Program-made: the position numbers and the translations under genes
From: CAYMJV01 sp964390545
Lineage (GTDB): Bacteria; Desulfobacterota; BSN033; UBA1163
DNA: 22,697 nt
Reading direction: 5' to 3'
Assembly (NCBI GenBank): GCA_964390545.1
Contig: CAYMJV010000049.1
Coordinates: forward strand, 1 to 22,697
The notes under the pieces: generated by a model
Database searches by the model: none
What the model was told of the DNA's origin: nothing
The model's input: the letters and a program-made list of their open reading frames with translations, nothing else
Shown: positions 1 through 8,605 of the stretch, piece after piece
Layout of the letters: each line of letters begins with the position of its first letter
Position numbering within the stretch: the first letter of the stretch is position 1

Positions 1-208
1 TGCTTGTGGCTCCGGATAGCCTTGCCACCTTTCCATCCAGAACATCGAAGACGCATGCTAGGAGGATAGCGGCCGCTGCAAAGAAAAATTTTTCTTGAAA
101 GACAGAGACGATCGCCCAAAATCCACAGAAGAGGTTTCCTGTGGTAAAGAGATTGGGAAGGATGTAAACACCTCTCCTCATTCGACTGGGTGTTTTTTTC
201 TTTCTCAT
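1..208 (-). CDS. pssA: CDP-diacylglycerol-serine O-phosphatidyltransferase, N-terminal part (runs off left edge)
   Basis: Only the first 69 codons are in the window. The enzyme makes phosphatidylserine from CDP-diacylglycerol and serine in the inner membrane. The translated start reads MRKKKTPSRMRRGVYILPN, followed by a hydrophobic segment and the CDP-alcohol phosphatidyltransferase signature beginning DVLDGKVAR at about residues 55-63. The later half of the signature (GxxxDxxxD) lies outside the window. Its ATG (208-206) overlaps the TGA of psd (207-205) as ATGA, so translation is probably coupled to psd. The product feeds directly into psd, and psd-pssA adjacency is common in deltaproteobacteria. 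Identification from motif plus context is strong. Confidence 0.9.
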   Translation of the reverse strand, partial: MRKKKTPSRMRRGVYILPNLFTTGNLFCGFWAIVSVFQEKFFFAAAAILLACVFDVLDGKVARLSGATS

Positions 209-849
209 ACCCGATACCCGATGATCGACTCCCCTCCCTTCACATGCTGTCCAATTCTCACGATGGCTTTCACCTCTGTGGGAAGGTAGAGATCGACCCT
301 CGATCCGAAACGGATCAAGCCAAAGATTTCTCCCCTCCTCAAGGTATCGTCTGCCTTGGCATAGCAGACAATCCTTCTCGCCACAAAACCTGCGATCTGG
401 ATTAAGAGGATTCTTAGCCGATCCTCTGTCTCCAAGATCATAGCATTCTGCTCATTGAGGAGGGACGATTTCTCCACGTTGGCTACCAGAAATCGGCCCG
501 GGAGATAACTTCTCTGGAGAACCTTTCCAGAAGCAGGAGCCCGGTTCAGGTGGACATCGAATATGGACATGAAGATGCTCACCTTTAAGACCTTCTTTTT
601 TAGGAACCGATCTTCTTCGCACTCTCCCACATGGATGATCTTCCCGTCGGCGGGAGAGAGGATAATATTCTCAAGAGATGGAATCTTTCTCTTAGGATCC
701 CTGAAAAAGAAAGCAATAAATAGTGTACTGAAAATCCCCAAAAAAGTCAACAAAATCCAGCCCATCGCAAGAAAGAATACTGTGATCAGAGCAAAGGGGA
801 TCAGAAAGGGGAACCCTTCTTTAGCGATAGGCCAGCGCTTTCGATTCAT
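205..849 (-). CDS. psd: Phosphatidylserine decarboxylase proenzyme, short type
   Basis: Converts phosphatidylserine to phosphatidylethanolamine. The 214-residue protein has N-terminal membrane segments (about 12-50), then SPADG (65-69), DVHLNRAP (98-105) and the self-cleavage site FGSRVDLYLP near residues 181-190. There the G-S bond should be cut to make the pyruvoyl group. The short length and the GSR rather than LGST site match the archaeal/PSD-A-like class. Start: ATG at 849. A TTG directly before it (852) is better spaced from the AAGGAG upstream, so the start could be one codon longer. It follows ilvN after about 65 bases and overlaps pssA by four. Confidence 0.92.
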   Translation of the reverse strand: MNRKRWPIAKEGFPFLIPFALITVFFLAMGWILLTFLGIFSTLFIAFFFRDPKRKIPSLENIILSPADGKIIHVGECEEDRFLKKKVLKVSIFMSIFDVHLNRAPASGKVLQRSYLPGRFLVANVEKSSLLNEQNAMILETEDRLRILLIQIAGFVARRIVCYAKADDTLRRGEIFGLIRFGSRVDLYLPTEVKAIVRIGQHVKGGESIIGYRV

Positions 850-915
850 CAATCTTTCTTCTCCTTAAGCCAACTCATCATGGAATGTGAGTTATCTGCA
901 ATGGATGCGATCAGA

Positions 916-1413
916 TTAAGAAGGTTCCGTCGTAATTTTACTCCCCCGGATCATAGCCACATGGCCTGTCCTGACCAATTCTTTTATCCCGAGGGGTTTG
1001 AGCAAAGCGAGAAGGGCGTCTATCTTCTTCTCATCTCCCGTGACTTCGATGGTATAGGTTTTCGAACCCACATCAATCACTTTTCCCCGGAAGATGTCGG
1101 CGATCCTCAAAATCTCTTCCCGTGTCTCGGCAGTCGCTGAAACCTTCACCAGGACCATTTCCCTCTCCACGAAGTCTTTTTCGACGAGGTCCACCACTTT
1201 AATGACACAGACCAATTTGTTAAGTTGCTTGGTGACTTGTTCGATGATCTGGTCATCTCCTCGGGTGACAATGGTCATCGTGGAGACGGTGGGATCGAGA
1301 GTTTCAGCCACACTGAGGCTTTCGATATTAAACCCTCTGCCACTGAAGAGTCCCGCGACTCGGGCGAGAACTCCAAACTCATTTTCAACTAAAAGGGTGA
1401 TCACATGACGCAT
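916..1413 (-). CDS. ilvN: Acetolactate synthase small (regulatory) subunit
   Basis: Regulatory subunit of acetohydroxyacid synthase, the first common step of valine, leucine and isoleucine synthesis. It activates the large subunit and carries feedback sites for valine. The N-terminal ACT domain begins MRHVITLLVENEFGVLARV, and GLFSGRGFNIESLSV is typical of IlvH/IlvN. The 165-residue length from the ATG at 1413 matches the family (about 160-170). The reading frame stays open 24 codons further upstream, but that extension is not family-like and lies in repeat-rich DNA. No clear ribosome site precedes the chosen ATG. It lies downstream of ilvB across a gap of about 230 bases. Confidence 0.93.
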   Translation of the reverse strand: MRHVITLLVENEFGVLARVAGLFSGRGFNIESLSVAETLDPTVSTMTIVTRGDDQIIEQVTKQLNKLVCVIKVVDLVEKDFVEREMVLVKVSATAETREEILRIADIFRGKVIDVGSKTYTIEVTGDEKKIDALLALLKPLGIKELVRTGHVAMIRGSKITTEPS

Positions 1414-1588
1414 AGTATTAAGGTTAAAGGTTTGAGGATCGCTCGCCCTGTGGAATAAAGGACTTGCTGTTATCTTGCCCCTCATTGGGGTCTTTTACTC
1501 ACCAACCACTCTACTATGGGTCTCAACTCATCTTCCACGGGGCAAGCTTGAGGTTTGAGGCAAAAAGATTTTTAACCTCTAACCTCGA

Positions 1589-1605
1589 GTCCCGCTTTGC
1601 GGGAC
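1589..1605. repeat. Short GC-rich hairpin between ilvB and ilvN
   Basis: GTCCCGC (1589-1595), TTT, GCGGGAC (1599-1605) form a perfect 7-bp stem with a three-base loop. It is followed by CGCTCC and AAGCGAAGCGC words that recur near 14975-15105. It has no T tract on either strand, so it looks like a dispersed repeat rather than a terminator. The ilvB-ilvN gap (1414-1645) holds nothing else I recognise. Confidence 0.5.
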
Positions 1606-1645
1606 GCTCCTCCAACCTAAAGCGAAGCGCGCCTCCAACGGCCTT

Positions 1646-3334
1646 TCATATCAATCGCATCTGGTTCAAAGGTTCTCCAGCGGGAACCATCGGGTAAACA
1701 TTCTCTTCCGGATCGACCACAAAATCGATGATGACGGGCTTCTTGGTGGAGAAGGCCTGCTGCAAGATGGGGACAACCTCCTCGGGCCTCGTGGCCCTCA
1801 ACCCGACGGCCCCATAAGCCTCGGCCAATTTAACGAAGTCAGGTGAAATCCCTTCCAAAGATACAGAGGCGTAGCGTTTTCCGTAGAAGAATTCCTGCCA
1901 TTGCCTCACCATTCCTAGATACCGATTGTTCAGGATGGCCACCTTGACGGGTAATTGATATTGGACGACTGTGGCCAATTCTTGAGAATTCATCTGAAAA
2001 CTTCCGTCCCCGGCAATGTCGATGACCAGTTTGTCCGGAAAAGCCACCTGGGCTCCCATCGCTGCGGGAAAACCATAACCCATCGTTCCCAATCCTCCTG
2101 AGGTGAGGAGCGTTCTCGGTTTGATGAAATGATAATACTGGGCTGTCCACATCTGGTTTTGGCCCACCTCGGTGGTGATGATCGCTTCCCCTTTCGTCAG
2201 TTCATAGATCTTTTCCACGACATATTGAGGCTTGATAATCTCCCCCTGTTGGTAATTCATATCATGAATATTCTTCCATCGTTCTATGTATTGATACCAT
2301 TTGCCGAGACCCAATCTAAAAGAATCTGTGTCCTCCTCTCCGACAAGGGAGAGGATTTTGGAAAGAACATTTTTGCAGTCCCCTACGATGGGCAAATCGA
2401 CCTTCACATTTTTACTGATCGAAGTGGGGTCGATATCGATATGGATGATCTTCGCGTGGGGAGCAAAGGATTCGATCTTCCCGGTCACCCGATCGTCGAA
2501 ACGAGCTCCAATAGCGAGGAGGAGATCCGATTCCATCACGGCCATATTGGCCCGATAAGTTCCGTGCATTCCCAACATGCCCAAAGAGAGAGGATGGTTT
2601 CCCGGAAAACAGCCCAGACCCATCAAGGTCATCGTCACAGGCATGCCCATTTTTTCGGCAAAAAGGGTGAGTTCCTTCGCGGCATTGGATAAGATGATTC
2701 CACCCCCTGCGTAGAGGACAGGCCTTTTGGACTTCAGGATCAAGTCGACGGCCCTCTTGATTTGCCCGGGATGTCCCTCATAAGTGGGCTGGTATCCACG
2801 AACGAAGACCTTTTCAGGGTATTTGAATTCCGTAGAGCTGACCATGACATCTTTGGGGAGGTCAACTAAGACAGGTCCTGGTCTTCCATGGCGAGCGATA
2901 TAAAAGGCCTTTTTCAGGGTAGTTCCCAAGTCTTTGATATCCTTTACCAGATAGTTATGCTTGGTGCAGGGACGAGTAATGCCGATGATATCGGCCTCTT
3001 GAAAAGCATCGTTTCCAATGAGAAGGGTAGGGATTTGCCCGGTAAGGACGAGGATGGGGATGGAATCCATATAGGCTGTGGCAATTCCGGTAACCGTATT
3101 CGTGGCACCCGGGCCGGAAGTCACCACGGCCACCCCTACTTTCCCTGTGGCCCTTGCATATCCGTCTGCGGCATGGACAGCAGCCTGCTCATGACGAACC
3201 AATATCTGCCTGAAGGGGGCATTGATAAACTCATCAAAAAGGGGAAGAACCGCACCCCCCGGATAATAGAAGAGGGTATCGACTCCTTCCTTCTTCAAAC
3301 ATTCAATGATGATCTGAGAACCGGTTTTCTTCAT
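1646..3334 (-). CDS. ilvB: Acetolactate synthase large (catalytic) subunit
   Basis: Thiamine-diphosphate enzyme condensing two pyruvates, or pyruvate and 2-oxobutyrate. From the ATG at 3334 it has 562 residues, the usual length. The catalytic Glu is at about residue 49 in VRHEQAAVHAADGYAR. The central domain carries the FAD-like region (GARFDDRVTGKI). The C-terminal ThDP/Mg site is seen as IAGDGSFQMNSQELATV followed by ILNNRYLGMVRQWQE. The frame is open 17 codons upstream, but those codons fall in an AT-rich palindromic repeat, so the MKKTGSQII start is preferred. No obvious Shine-Dalgarno is present. Together with ilvN it forms the holoenzyme. Identification is secure; substrate bias (IlvB, IlvI or IlvG type) is not decidable here. 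Confidence 0.95.
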   Translation of the reverse strand: MKKTGSQIIIECLKKEGVDTLFYYPGGAVLPLFDEFINAPFRQILVRHEQAAVHAADGYARATGKVGVAVVTSGPGATNTVTGIATAYMDSIPILVLTGQIPTLLIGNDAFQEADIIGITRPCTKHNYLVKDIKDLGTTLKKAFYIARHGRPGPVLVDLPKDVMVSSTEFKYPEKVFVRGYQPTYEGHPGQIKRAVDLILKSKRPVLYAGGGIILSNAAKELTLFAEKMGMPVTMTLMGLGCFPGNHPLSLGMLGMHGTYRANMAVMESDLLLAIGARFDDRVTGKIESFAPHAKIIHIDIDPTSISKNVKVDLPIVGDCKNVLSKILSLVGEEDTDSFRLGLGKWYQYIERWKNIHDMNYQQGEIIKPQYVVEKIYELTKGEAIITTEVGQNQMWTAQYYHFIKPRTLLTSGGLGTMGYGFPAAMGAQVAFPDKLVIDIAGDGSFQMNSQELATVVQYQLPVKVAILNNRYLGMVRQWQEFFYGKRYASVSLEGISPDFVKLAEAYGAVGLRATRPEEVVPILQQAFSTKKPVIIDFVVDPEENVYPMVPAGEPLNQMRLI

Positions 3335-3462
3335 TGCAAATCCGAAATCCGAATATCGAAATTCGAAACAAATCCGAATTTTCAAATTTCGAAACTCTTA
3401 TTGTTTACTCATTCGGATTTTGAACATTTGTGCTTGTTTCGAGTTTCGTGCTTCGAGTTTAG
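3335..3462. repeat. AT-rich imperfect palindromic repeat, copy 1
   Basis: Words such as AAATCCGAAAT and AAATTTCGAAAC alternate and then invert. The clearest arms are AAATCCGAAT at 3370-3379 and ATTCGGATTT at 3411-3420 (10 bp, perfect), with weaker pairing outside. It fills the gap between the DUF465-like gene and ilvB, and is one of about seven such elements in the window. Confidence 0.6.
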
Positions 3463-3472
3463 TATTTCCCCT

Positions 3473-3694
3473 TTAGGGGCGGTATTTCATCAAAATCTTT
3501 TCCATCTGGTCTTTAACGGCCAATTTCTTCTTCTTGAGGATTTTGATCTCCATCTCATCCTGAGGAGTGAGATAGGGTTTATTTTCCAGTTCTTCCAATT
3601 GCTTCGCGAGCTGAATATGAGTCTGTTTCGCCTTCAAAAACCCTTCATCCTCTTTCATCAACCTTTCGATCAATACTTCTTCCTTCATCCCCAT
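3473..3694 (-). CDS. Small coiled-coil protein, DUF465/YdcH-like
   Basis: A 73-residue, highly charged, probably helical protein. The pattern LMKEDEGFLKAKQTH, then QLEELENKPYLTPQDEMEI, then LKKKKLAVKDQMEKIL matches the DUF465/YdcH family (established family, function unknown). Start: ATG at 3694, with a purine-rich AAGGGGGCGGAG just upstream. A second ATG two codons on (3688) is also possible. It is the first gene of the unit leading into ilvB, about 140 bases further on. A promoter-like site lies about 150 bases upstream. No catalytic residues are expected, and the link to ilv is probably only transcriptional. Confidence 0.8.
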   Translation of the reverse strand: MGMKEEVLIERLMKEDEGFLKAKQTHIQLAKQLEELENKPYLTPQDEMEIKILKKKKLAVKDQMEKILMKYRP

Positions 3695-3840
3695 CTCCGC
3701 CCCCCTTACTTACGTAAATCAGAAATCCTAATTCCTGAATTCTAAACAAACCCAAAATCCCCGGTCTCCTTCTCTCCTATCGGATAGAAAATCCGGCCGA
3801 CTCCTTGCAAGGAGTTGAAATTACAATTAATTATTAAACA

Positions 3841-3867
3841 ATAATATATTAAGCCGTAATTTGTCAA
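3841..3867 (-). promoter_or_regulatory. Candidate sigma-70 type promoter for the DUF465-ilvB-ilvN-psd-pssA unit
   Basis: On the minus strand TTGACA (3867-3862) is followed by TATTAT (3846-3841) with a 15-base spacer, or TTATTG with 17. The sequence continues AT-rich, and the -35 box overlaps the tsaB stop codon. It is the most AT-rich stretch in this part of the window. Confidence 0.5.
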
Positions 3868-4562
3868 TCAGGCTGTTTCTCTTGCCACTTTATTTCAGCT
3901 TCTGAAAGCCGGACATAGAGAGGGGTAAATGCAGCCAGATCTAAGACCTCTCCCCGCAGCAGGAGTTCTACCCCCAGTCTTGCCACTGCAGACCCATGAG
4001 GAATATGGAGAGCGGCGGGCGAAAAAAGGGCGAATAATTTGAGTGAATTCCGGAGATCCTCTCCATAGGTTTTTACTCCGTCCCCCAAAAAAATCGTTGG
4101 CTCTTTTAACATTCCGGAAAGGACTTCTGGTCTAATGGCCTGATATTGTGATAGCCTTTTCAGACGGTTGAACCCCTCATAGCGGTAAAACGCTGAATAA
4201 ACCTCTCCCTTTCTGGCATTGATGATCGGGCAGATGAGATAAGGGGTGGGAGAGACCTGAGAAGCCAACACATCGAGAGTGGAAACGCCCACCACTGGTT
4301 TTTGGACAGCATAGGCTAGCCCTTTCACCGTGCTCACCCCGATTCTCACTCCCGTAAAGGAACCCGGGCCGATGGAAATGGCAAGACCATCCAGATCTGT
4401 TAAGGCACAGCGGCCTTTTCTGAGAACGAGATCGATGGCGTCAAGGAGTCTTTCAGAATGGGTGACTGAAAGGTTGAGGAGATATTCCGAAATGACGCTT
4501 TCATCGTGGATCAGCCCGATGCTGCCGCAGGTAGTTGATGTATCAATTCCCAGAACCTTCAT
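3864..4562 (-). CDS. tsaB: tRNA threonylcarbamoyladenosine synthesis protein TsaB (YeaZ)
   Basis: Partner of TsaD in making the t6A modification at position 37 of tRNAs that read ANN codons. The 232-residue protein starts MKVLGIDTSTTCGSIGLI, the ASKHA-fold phosphate-1 motif. It continues with THSERLLDAIDLVL and the conserved GLAISIGPGSFTGVRIG at about 60-76, the hallmark of YeaZ proteins. It lacks the metal-binding histidine pair that marks TsaD, as expected for TsaB. It begins 16 bases after rseP stops and is the last gene of the uppS-tsaB block. Confidence 0.93.
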   Translation of the reverse strand: MKVLGIDTSTTCGSIGLIHDESVISEYLLNLSVTHSERLLDAIDLVLRKGRCALTDLDGLAISIGPGSFTGVRIGVSTVKGLAYAVQKPVVGVSTLDVLASQVSPTPYLICPIINARKGEVYSAFYRYEGFNRLKRLSQYQAIRPEVLSGMLKEPTIFLGDGVKTYGEDLRNSLKLFALFSPAALHIPHGSAVARLGVELLLRGEVLDLAAFTPLYVRLSEAEIKWQEKQPD

Positions 4563-4578
4563 TCTATGATCTGACCCT

Positions 4579-5646
4579 TCAGAAAAAATAACGCATCACA
4601 TCATTGCGGATAGCAAAAAGCATCAGGAGGATGATGAAGACCAACCCGATCTGCTGGGCTATTTCCATCTTCTTGATGCTGATGGGCCTCCGTAACACTG
4701 CCTCCAGAGCCAGGAAGAGGAAGTGGCCTCCGTCGAGGATGGGAATGGGGAAGAGATTGATGATTCCGAGATTGATGCTAATGATGGCCGTGAAGAGGGC
4801 CAGACTCAAAATCCCTTTCCTGGCCTGTTCCCCAGCCAATTTAGCAATCATGATGGGGCTGCCGATCTCTTTGGCAGGAATCACCCGCTGGATCAGTTTC
4901 ACAATCCCTAAGACGGTCAACTTAATCCCATTCCAGGTCTGAACGAATCCAGTCCCGATGGCTAAGAAAGGGTTTACTTTCTTAACAATCACTTCTTCCA
5001 CAGGTGTGATTCCGATGACAAAGGTTTGAATCTCCTCCCCAAAGATATTCTTTTGTGTGGTCGGCTTTGGGGTTACCCTGATCTCGGAAATTTCACTCTC
5101 CCTTTTCACCTTAAGGTGGAGTTCTTTCCCTTTGCTACCTCGTATGATCTTAGAGAGGTCCTCCCATTTGGAGACTTCTTCTCCATTAATGGAGAGGACG
5201 AGATCCCCTTTTCTTAAGCCTGCCTCTTCGGCCGGCAAGCCAGCAGAGACTTCTCCAATCTTGGGGGTGAGGGAAGAAGGAATGCCAATCCATAGATTGA
5301 CGAGGGAGAAAAGAAGAGCGGCAAGAAAGAAATTGAAAAAGGGACCTGCGCTGATGATCAAAGCCCGCTTCCATATGGGCTGCAATGAGAAGGAACGGCC
5401 GCGATCTTCTTCTTTCACTTCCTCTTCAGGGTTTTCTCCAATGAGTTTTACATACCCTCCTAATGGGACAGCGCAGATCTTATACTCGGTTTCTCCGATC
5501 TTTCTTCCGATGAGTTTTGCGCCGAATCCCAAAGCGAAGGTGAGGACCCCCACGCCCAATCTCTTGGCCAGTAAAAAATGGCCGAGTTCGTGGACGAAGA
5601 CGAGAATTCCCAAAACGATGATGGTTGACAAAATGGTGACTAACAC
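4579..5646 (-). CDS. rseP: Site-2 intramembrane metalloprotease RseP
   Basis: Zinc protease that cuts membrane-spanning substrates such as anti-sigma factors. The 355-residue protein has HELGH at residues 19-23 in the first membrane helix and NLFPIPILDGGH (LDGGH at 304-308) supplying the third zinc ligand. One PDZ domain (about 120-195) sits between, fewer than the two of E. coli RseP. Start is GTG at 5646, preceded by GGGAG six bases upstream. The first codons overlap the end of dxr by seven bases. Clustering with uppS, cdsA and dxr is the usual bacterial arrangement. No rseA or sigma-E gene is visible, so the substrate is unknown. Confidence 0.94.
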   Translation of the reverse strand: MLVTILSTIIVLGILVFVHELGHFLLAKRLGVGVLTFALGFGAKLIGRKIGETEYKICAVPLGGYVKLIGENPEEEVKEEDRGRSFSLQPIWKRALIISAGPFFNFFLAALLFSLVNLWIGIPSSLTPKIGEVSAGLPAEEAGLRKGDLVLSINGEEVSKWEDLSKIIRGSKGKELHLKVKRESEISEIRVTPKPTTQKNIFGEEIQTFVIGITPVEEVIVKKVNPFLAIGTGFVQTWNGIKLTVLGIVKLIQRVIPAKEIGSPIMIAKLAGEQARKGILSLALFTAIISINLGIINLFPIPILDGGHFLFLALEAVLRRPISIKKMEIAQQIGLVFIILLMLFAIRNDVMRYFF

Positions 5647-6806
5647 AATTTTCTCCCTTCTGAAAGAATAGCCCTTGCCCTTTCCCTAGCCCAATGGTCA
5701 GCTTTCAGAATATCCTCAATGGTATGAATCTTCTTAACCTCATGTTGCTCCATCACTCGCCGGAGGAGCAGAGGAATATCCGTAAATTTGATCAACCCTT
5801 CCAAAAAGGCATTCACGGCCACTTCATTGGTGGCATTGAGAATGGCAGGCATCGTTTCTCCGATTTGAATCGATTGATAGGCCAATTGAAGACAAGGAAA
5901 TCTCTCCGGATCGGGGGTAAAGAAAGTGAGACCTCCCGACTGAACGAGATCAAGAGGAGGCAGGTTCAAAGGTAACCGTTGTGGAAAGGAAAGAGCGTAA
6001 GAGATGGGAATCCTCATATCGGTGATACCCATCTGGGCAACGATGGAACCATCAATGTATTCCACCATGGAGTGAACCACACTCTGGGGATGGATCTGGA
6101 CAACGATCTTTTCGACCGGGATATCAAAAAGCCAGTGAGCCTCGATGACCTCGAGCCCCTTGTTCATGAGGGAGGCGGAATCGATCGTGATCTTCTTTCC
6201 CATCTCCCAGTGAGGATGGTTAAGGGCTTCCTTCACCGTCACCTCCTGGAGTCTAGAGAGGGGAACATTGAGGAAAGGACCTCCCGAGGCGGTAAGGATA
6301 AGCCGATGAACATGCTCCTTCTGATGGCCGAGCAAAGCTTGAAAGATAGCGCTGTGCTCACTGTCCACCGGGAGGATCTGGGCATTGTTCTTTTTCGCCT
6401 CCTCGATCACAATCTCCCCAGCCATGACTAAAGGTTCCTTGTTGGCAAGGGCAATGGCCTTTCCGGTTTTGACCGCCGAGAGGGTTGGAATAAGACCAAC
6501 GGCCCCGACGATGGCGGAAACGACCTGATCGACCTCTGGATGAGTGGCCACCTGGATGAGGCCCTCTACTCCATGAACAATTTGAGCTGGGATGTGCGGG
6601 AGGTCCCTACGAAGGGCGTCGGACAATTCTTTATTGAGAACTGAGACAACCTTTGGTCGAAACTGTAGGATCTGCTCTTTGAGAAGTTGGATATTGACCC
6701 CGGCTGAAAGGCCGACCACTTCAAATCGTTCAGGGAATTGATGAACGATATGGAGGGTATTGACTCCAATCGAACCTGTGGACCCCAGGACGGCCAAGCG
6801 CTTCAT
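5640..6806 (-). CDS. dxr: 1-deoxy-D-xylulose 5-phosphate reductoisomerase
   Basis: Second step of the MEP isoprenoid pathway: NADPH-dependent conversion of DXP to 2-C-methyl-D-erythritol 4-phosphate. The 388-residue length is typical. The N-terminal NADPH loop reads LGSTGSIGVNTL (about 7-18), and the metal and substrate region has PVDSEHSAIFQ and LTASGGPFL. The conserved MNKGLEVIEAHWLF and HPQSVVHSMVE are also present. ATG at 6806 overlaps the cdsA stop as ATGA, and its own end overlaps the rseP start. With uppS downstream in the same pathway, the operon groups undecaprenyl phosphate and lipid precursor supply. Confidence 0.96.
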   Translation of the reverse strand: MKRLAVLGSTGSIGVNTLHIVHQFPERFEVVGLSAGVNIQLLKEQILQFRPKVVSVLNKELSDALRRDLPHIPAQIVHGVEGLIQVATHPEVDQVVSAIVGAVGLIPTLSAVKTGKAIALANKEPLVMAGEIVIEEAKKNNAQILPVDSEHSAIFQALLGHQKEHVHRLILTASGGPFLNVPLSRLQEVTVKEALNHPHWEMGKKITIDSASLMNKGLEVIEAHWLFDIPVEKIVVQIHPQSVVHSMVEYIDGSIVAQMGITDMRIPISYALSFPQRLPLNLPPLDLVQSGGLTFFTPDPERFPCLQLAYQSIQIGETMPAILNATNEVAVNAFLEGLIKFTDIPLLLRRVMEQHEVKKIHTIEDILKADHWARERARAILSEGRKLC

Positions 6807-7621
6807 CGAGTCTCCTTCAAGAAATAGAGGAGGAAGTAATGGAGAAAAGGAGCGGAGAAGAGGAAGCTGTCCATTCGATCCAACATCCCTCCATGACCGG
6901 GAATGAGGGATCCTGAATCCTTCACCTGAGCACTTCGCTTCAACATGGACTCCGTGAAGTCTCCCAGCTGGCCCAAGATCGTGAGACTGATGGCAAGGAG
7001 AATACAGAGTCCCACGTCCATCCGGGGAATGAAAAAATGGGAATAGACCAAGGCCACCAGAATCGATCCACCAATGGCGCCGCCCAATCCTTCGTAAGTT
7101 TTATTCGGGCTGATCTTGGGATAGAGCTTATGTTTTCCGAAGAGAGAACCACTGAGAAAAGCAAAAATATCTCCAGCCCAGACTGTTACAATTAAGAGAA
7201 GGACCCAAACCCTTCCTTCGGCCATGTTCCTAATGAGAGAGACATGAGGAAAAAGAAACCCAATATAGAGAATTCCAAAGAGGAGGATGCCCATACTGGA
7301 GATGGTCGATGGAAGGTTTTGTGAAATAGCCAGGAAGAGCAGAGAGAGCAACAGGAGGAGAAGAACAAAGAAGGGTAAAATGGCTTTGATGTCCCCGTGG
7401 ATGACGAGGAAGGAGAGGATCAAGCCCAGTCCGATGCCCGTAAGGCGTTCGATCCCTTTGGAGGTTGGAAGGGCAAGGGTGTAAAATTCACGGAGACCGA
7501 AGAACGTGGCCAAGAGAACCATCAAAGAGAGAACAGCGGGAGGACCGATAATGATCAAAAAGAGGATGGGTGGGACGAGAAGACTTCCCATGAGTATCTT
7601 CTTTTTTGAGATTTCTTTCAA
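6803..7621 (-). CDS. cdsA: Phosphatidate cytidylyltransferase (CDP-diacylglycerol synthase)
   Basis: Makes CDP-diacylglycerol from phosphatidic acid and CTP in the inner membrane, the precursor for the PssA reaction encoded elsewhere in the window. It is a polytopic protein of 272 residues. SPNKTYEG is at 171-178, and the CdsA signature spans 227-251, ending KDSGSLIPGHGGMLDRMD. Start is TTG at 7621, chosen because AGAGGT lies four bases upstream. An ATG ten codons later (7591) is the alternative and would shorten the first helix only slightly. It overlaps dxr by four bases. Confidence 0.94.
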   Translation of the reverse strand: MKEISKKKILMGSLLVPPILFLIIIGPPAVLSLMVLLATFFGLREFYTLALPTSKGIERLTGIGLGLILSFLVIHGDIKAILPFFVLLLLLLSLLFLAISQNLPSTISSMGILLFGILYIGFLFPHVSLIRNMAEGRVWVLLLIVTVWAGDIFAFLSGSLFGKHKLYPKISPNKTYEGLGGAIGGSILVALVYSHFFIPRMDVGLCILLAISLTILGQLGDFTESMLKRSAQVKDSGSLIPGHGGMLDRMDSFLFSAPFLHYFLLYFLKETR

Positions 7622-7630
7622 GGTTACCTC

Positions 7631-7706
7631 TTTGATTTCGGAATTCGGATTGCGGATTTCGGAATTTTATCCCGCATTCTGCATTCAGCAATCCGCATTC
7701 GGTCCA
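7631..7706. repeat. AT-rich imperfect palindromic repeat, copy 2
   Basis: Lies in the uppS-cdsA gap. Words GGATTGCGGATTTCGGAAT on the left face AGCAATCCGCATTCGG on the right, with arms sharing GCGGATT/AATCCGC. Vocabulary matches copy 1 at 3335-3462. It must be part of the uppS-cdsA mRNA. Confidence 0.5.
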
Positions 7707-7709
7707 TTC

Positions 7710-8447
7710 TTATAACCCGTTTAGTTGCTCGCTGGTGAGGCCGAACCTCCTCTCCCTCGATTGATAATCCGCAATCGCCTTCAGAAGCTCCTCCCGATTG
7801 AAGTCCGGCCAAAGGGTTTCTGTCACATACAACTCCGTGTAAGCAATCTGCCAGAGAAGGAAATTGGAAATCCGAAATTCCCCGCTGGTCCGTATGAGAA
7901 GATCTGGATCCGGAAGTCCCCAGGTCCAAAGATATTGGGAGAAGCGTTGCTCGGTAAGCTCCTCTGGCTTCATTTTCCCTTCCCGGAGATCGGAGATGAT
8001 CCCCTTGGCTGCATGGAGTATTTCTGCCCGACCACCATAGCTCAGCGCCAGGTTAAGGATCATCCCATCGCAATGTTCCGTCTTCTTAATCGTCTCTTGA
8101 AGGGTACCCCTGACATCGGAGGGAAGGTCTTCTAATCTGCCGATGGCACAAAGACGGATATTGTTTTCAATCATCTCCTCACGCTCTTTGAGAAGATATT
8201 TCTTCAGCAGTCCTATTAAGGCGGTCACTTCATCCTTTGGCCTCCTCAAATTTTCCGTGGAGAGGGCGTAAAGGGTTAAAACCTTGATTCCCAATTCCCG
8301 GCACGCGGTGACGACTTCCCTGACCGCGTCAGCCCCTCTGATGTGACCGCTGATTCGGTTGAGTAACTTCTTCTTGGCCCAACGGCCATTTCCATCCATG
8401 ATGATGGCAATATGTGTGGGTAGTTTATCCTTGTCGATCTCTTCCAT
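7710..8447 (-). CDS. uppS: Undecaprenyl diphosphate synthase (isoprenyl transferase)
   Basis: Cis-prenyltransferase that builds the C55 lipid carrier for peptidoglycan and other cell-wall polymers. From the ATG at 8447 it has 245 residues, the family norm. The substrate loop IAIIMDGNGRWAKK holds the catalytic Asp at about 18. LSYGGRAEI and DLLIRTSGEFRISNFLLWQ are the remaining family signatures. The frame opens ten codons further up with TTG (8477), but the family usually begins just before the IMDGNGRWA strand. A promoter-like pair lies about 160-190 bases upstream, so this gene may begin its own transcript as well as receive read-through from frr. Confidence 0.95.
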   Translation of the reverse strand: MEEIDKDKLPTHIAIIMDGNGRWAKKKLLNRISGHIRGADAVREVVTACRELGIKVLTLYALSTENLRRPKDEVTALIGLLKKYLLKEREEMIENNIRLCAIGRLEDLPSDVRGTLQETIKKTEHCDGMILNLALSYGGRAEILHAAKGIISDLREGKMKPEELTEQRFSQYLWTWGLPDPDLLIRTSGEFRISNFLLWQIAYTELYVTETLWPDFNREELLKAIADYQSRERRFGLTSEQLNGL

Positions 8448-8550
8448 AGGTATTCCCCAAACCACAGAAATCGTCAATCAAAAGGTCGGGGCAGCGATGC
8501 CAAACTGCCTTCCTAACCTTAACCCAGATCCCATTTTCATGGTTTGCGCT

Positions 8551-8562
8551 TGCCTGCAGGCA
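8551..8562. repeat. GC-rich CCTGC-type palindrome in the uppS leader
   Basis: TGCCTGCAGGCA is a perfect 12-base palindrome. It shares the CCTGCCTG/CAGGCAGG vocabulary of the hairpins at 10418-10436, 14423-14441 and 20333-20351. Confidence 0.45.
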
Positions 8563-8605
8563 GAGGCGAAGTACCCTTCATGAAGGATTGCCAAAAAATA
8601 TCAAG

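Noticed and set aside
2129..2692. 187-codon plus-strand open frame inside ilvB
   Set aside because: It is the complement of a fully conserved enzyme gene and has no recognisable features.
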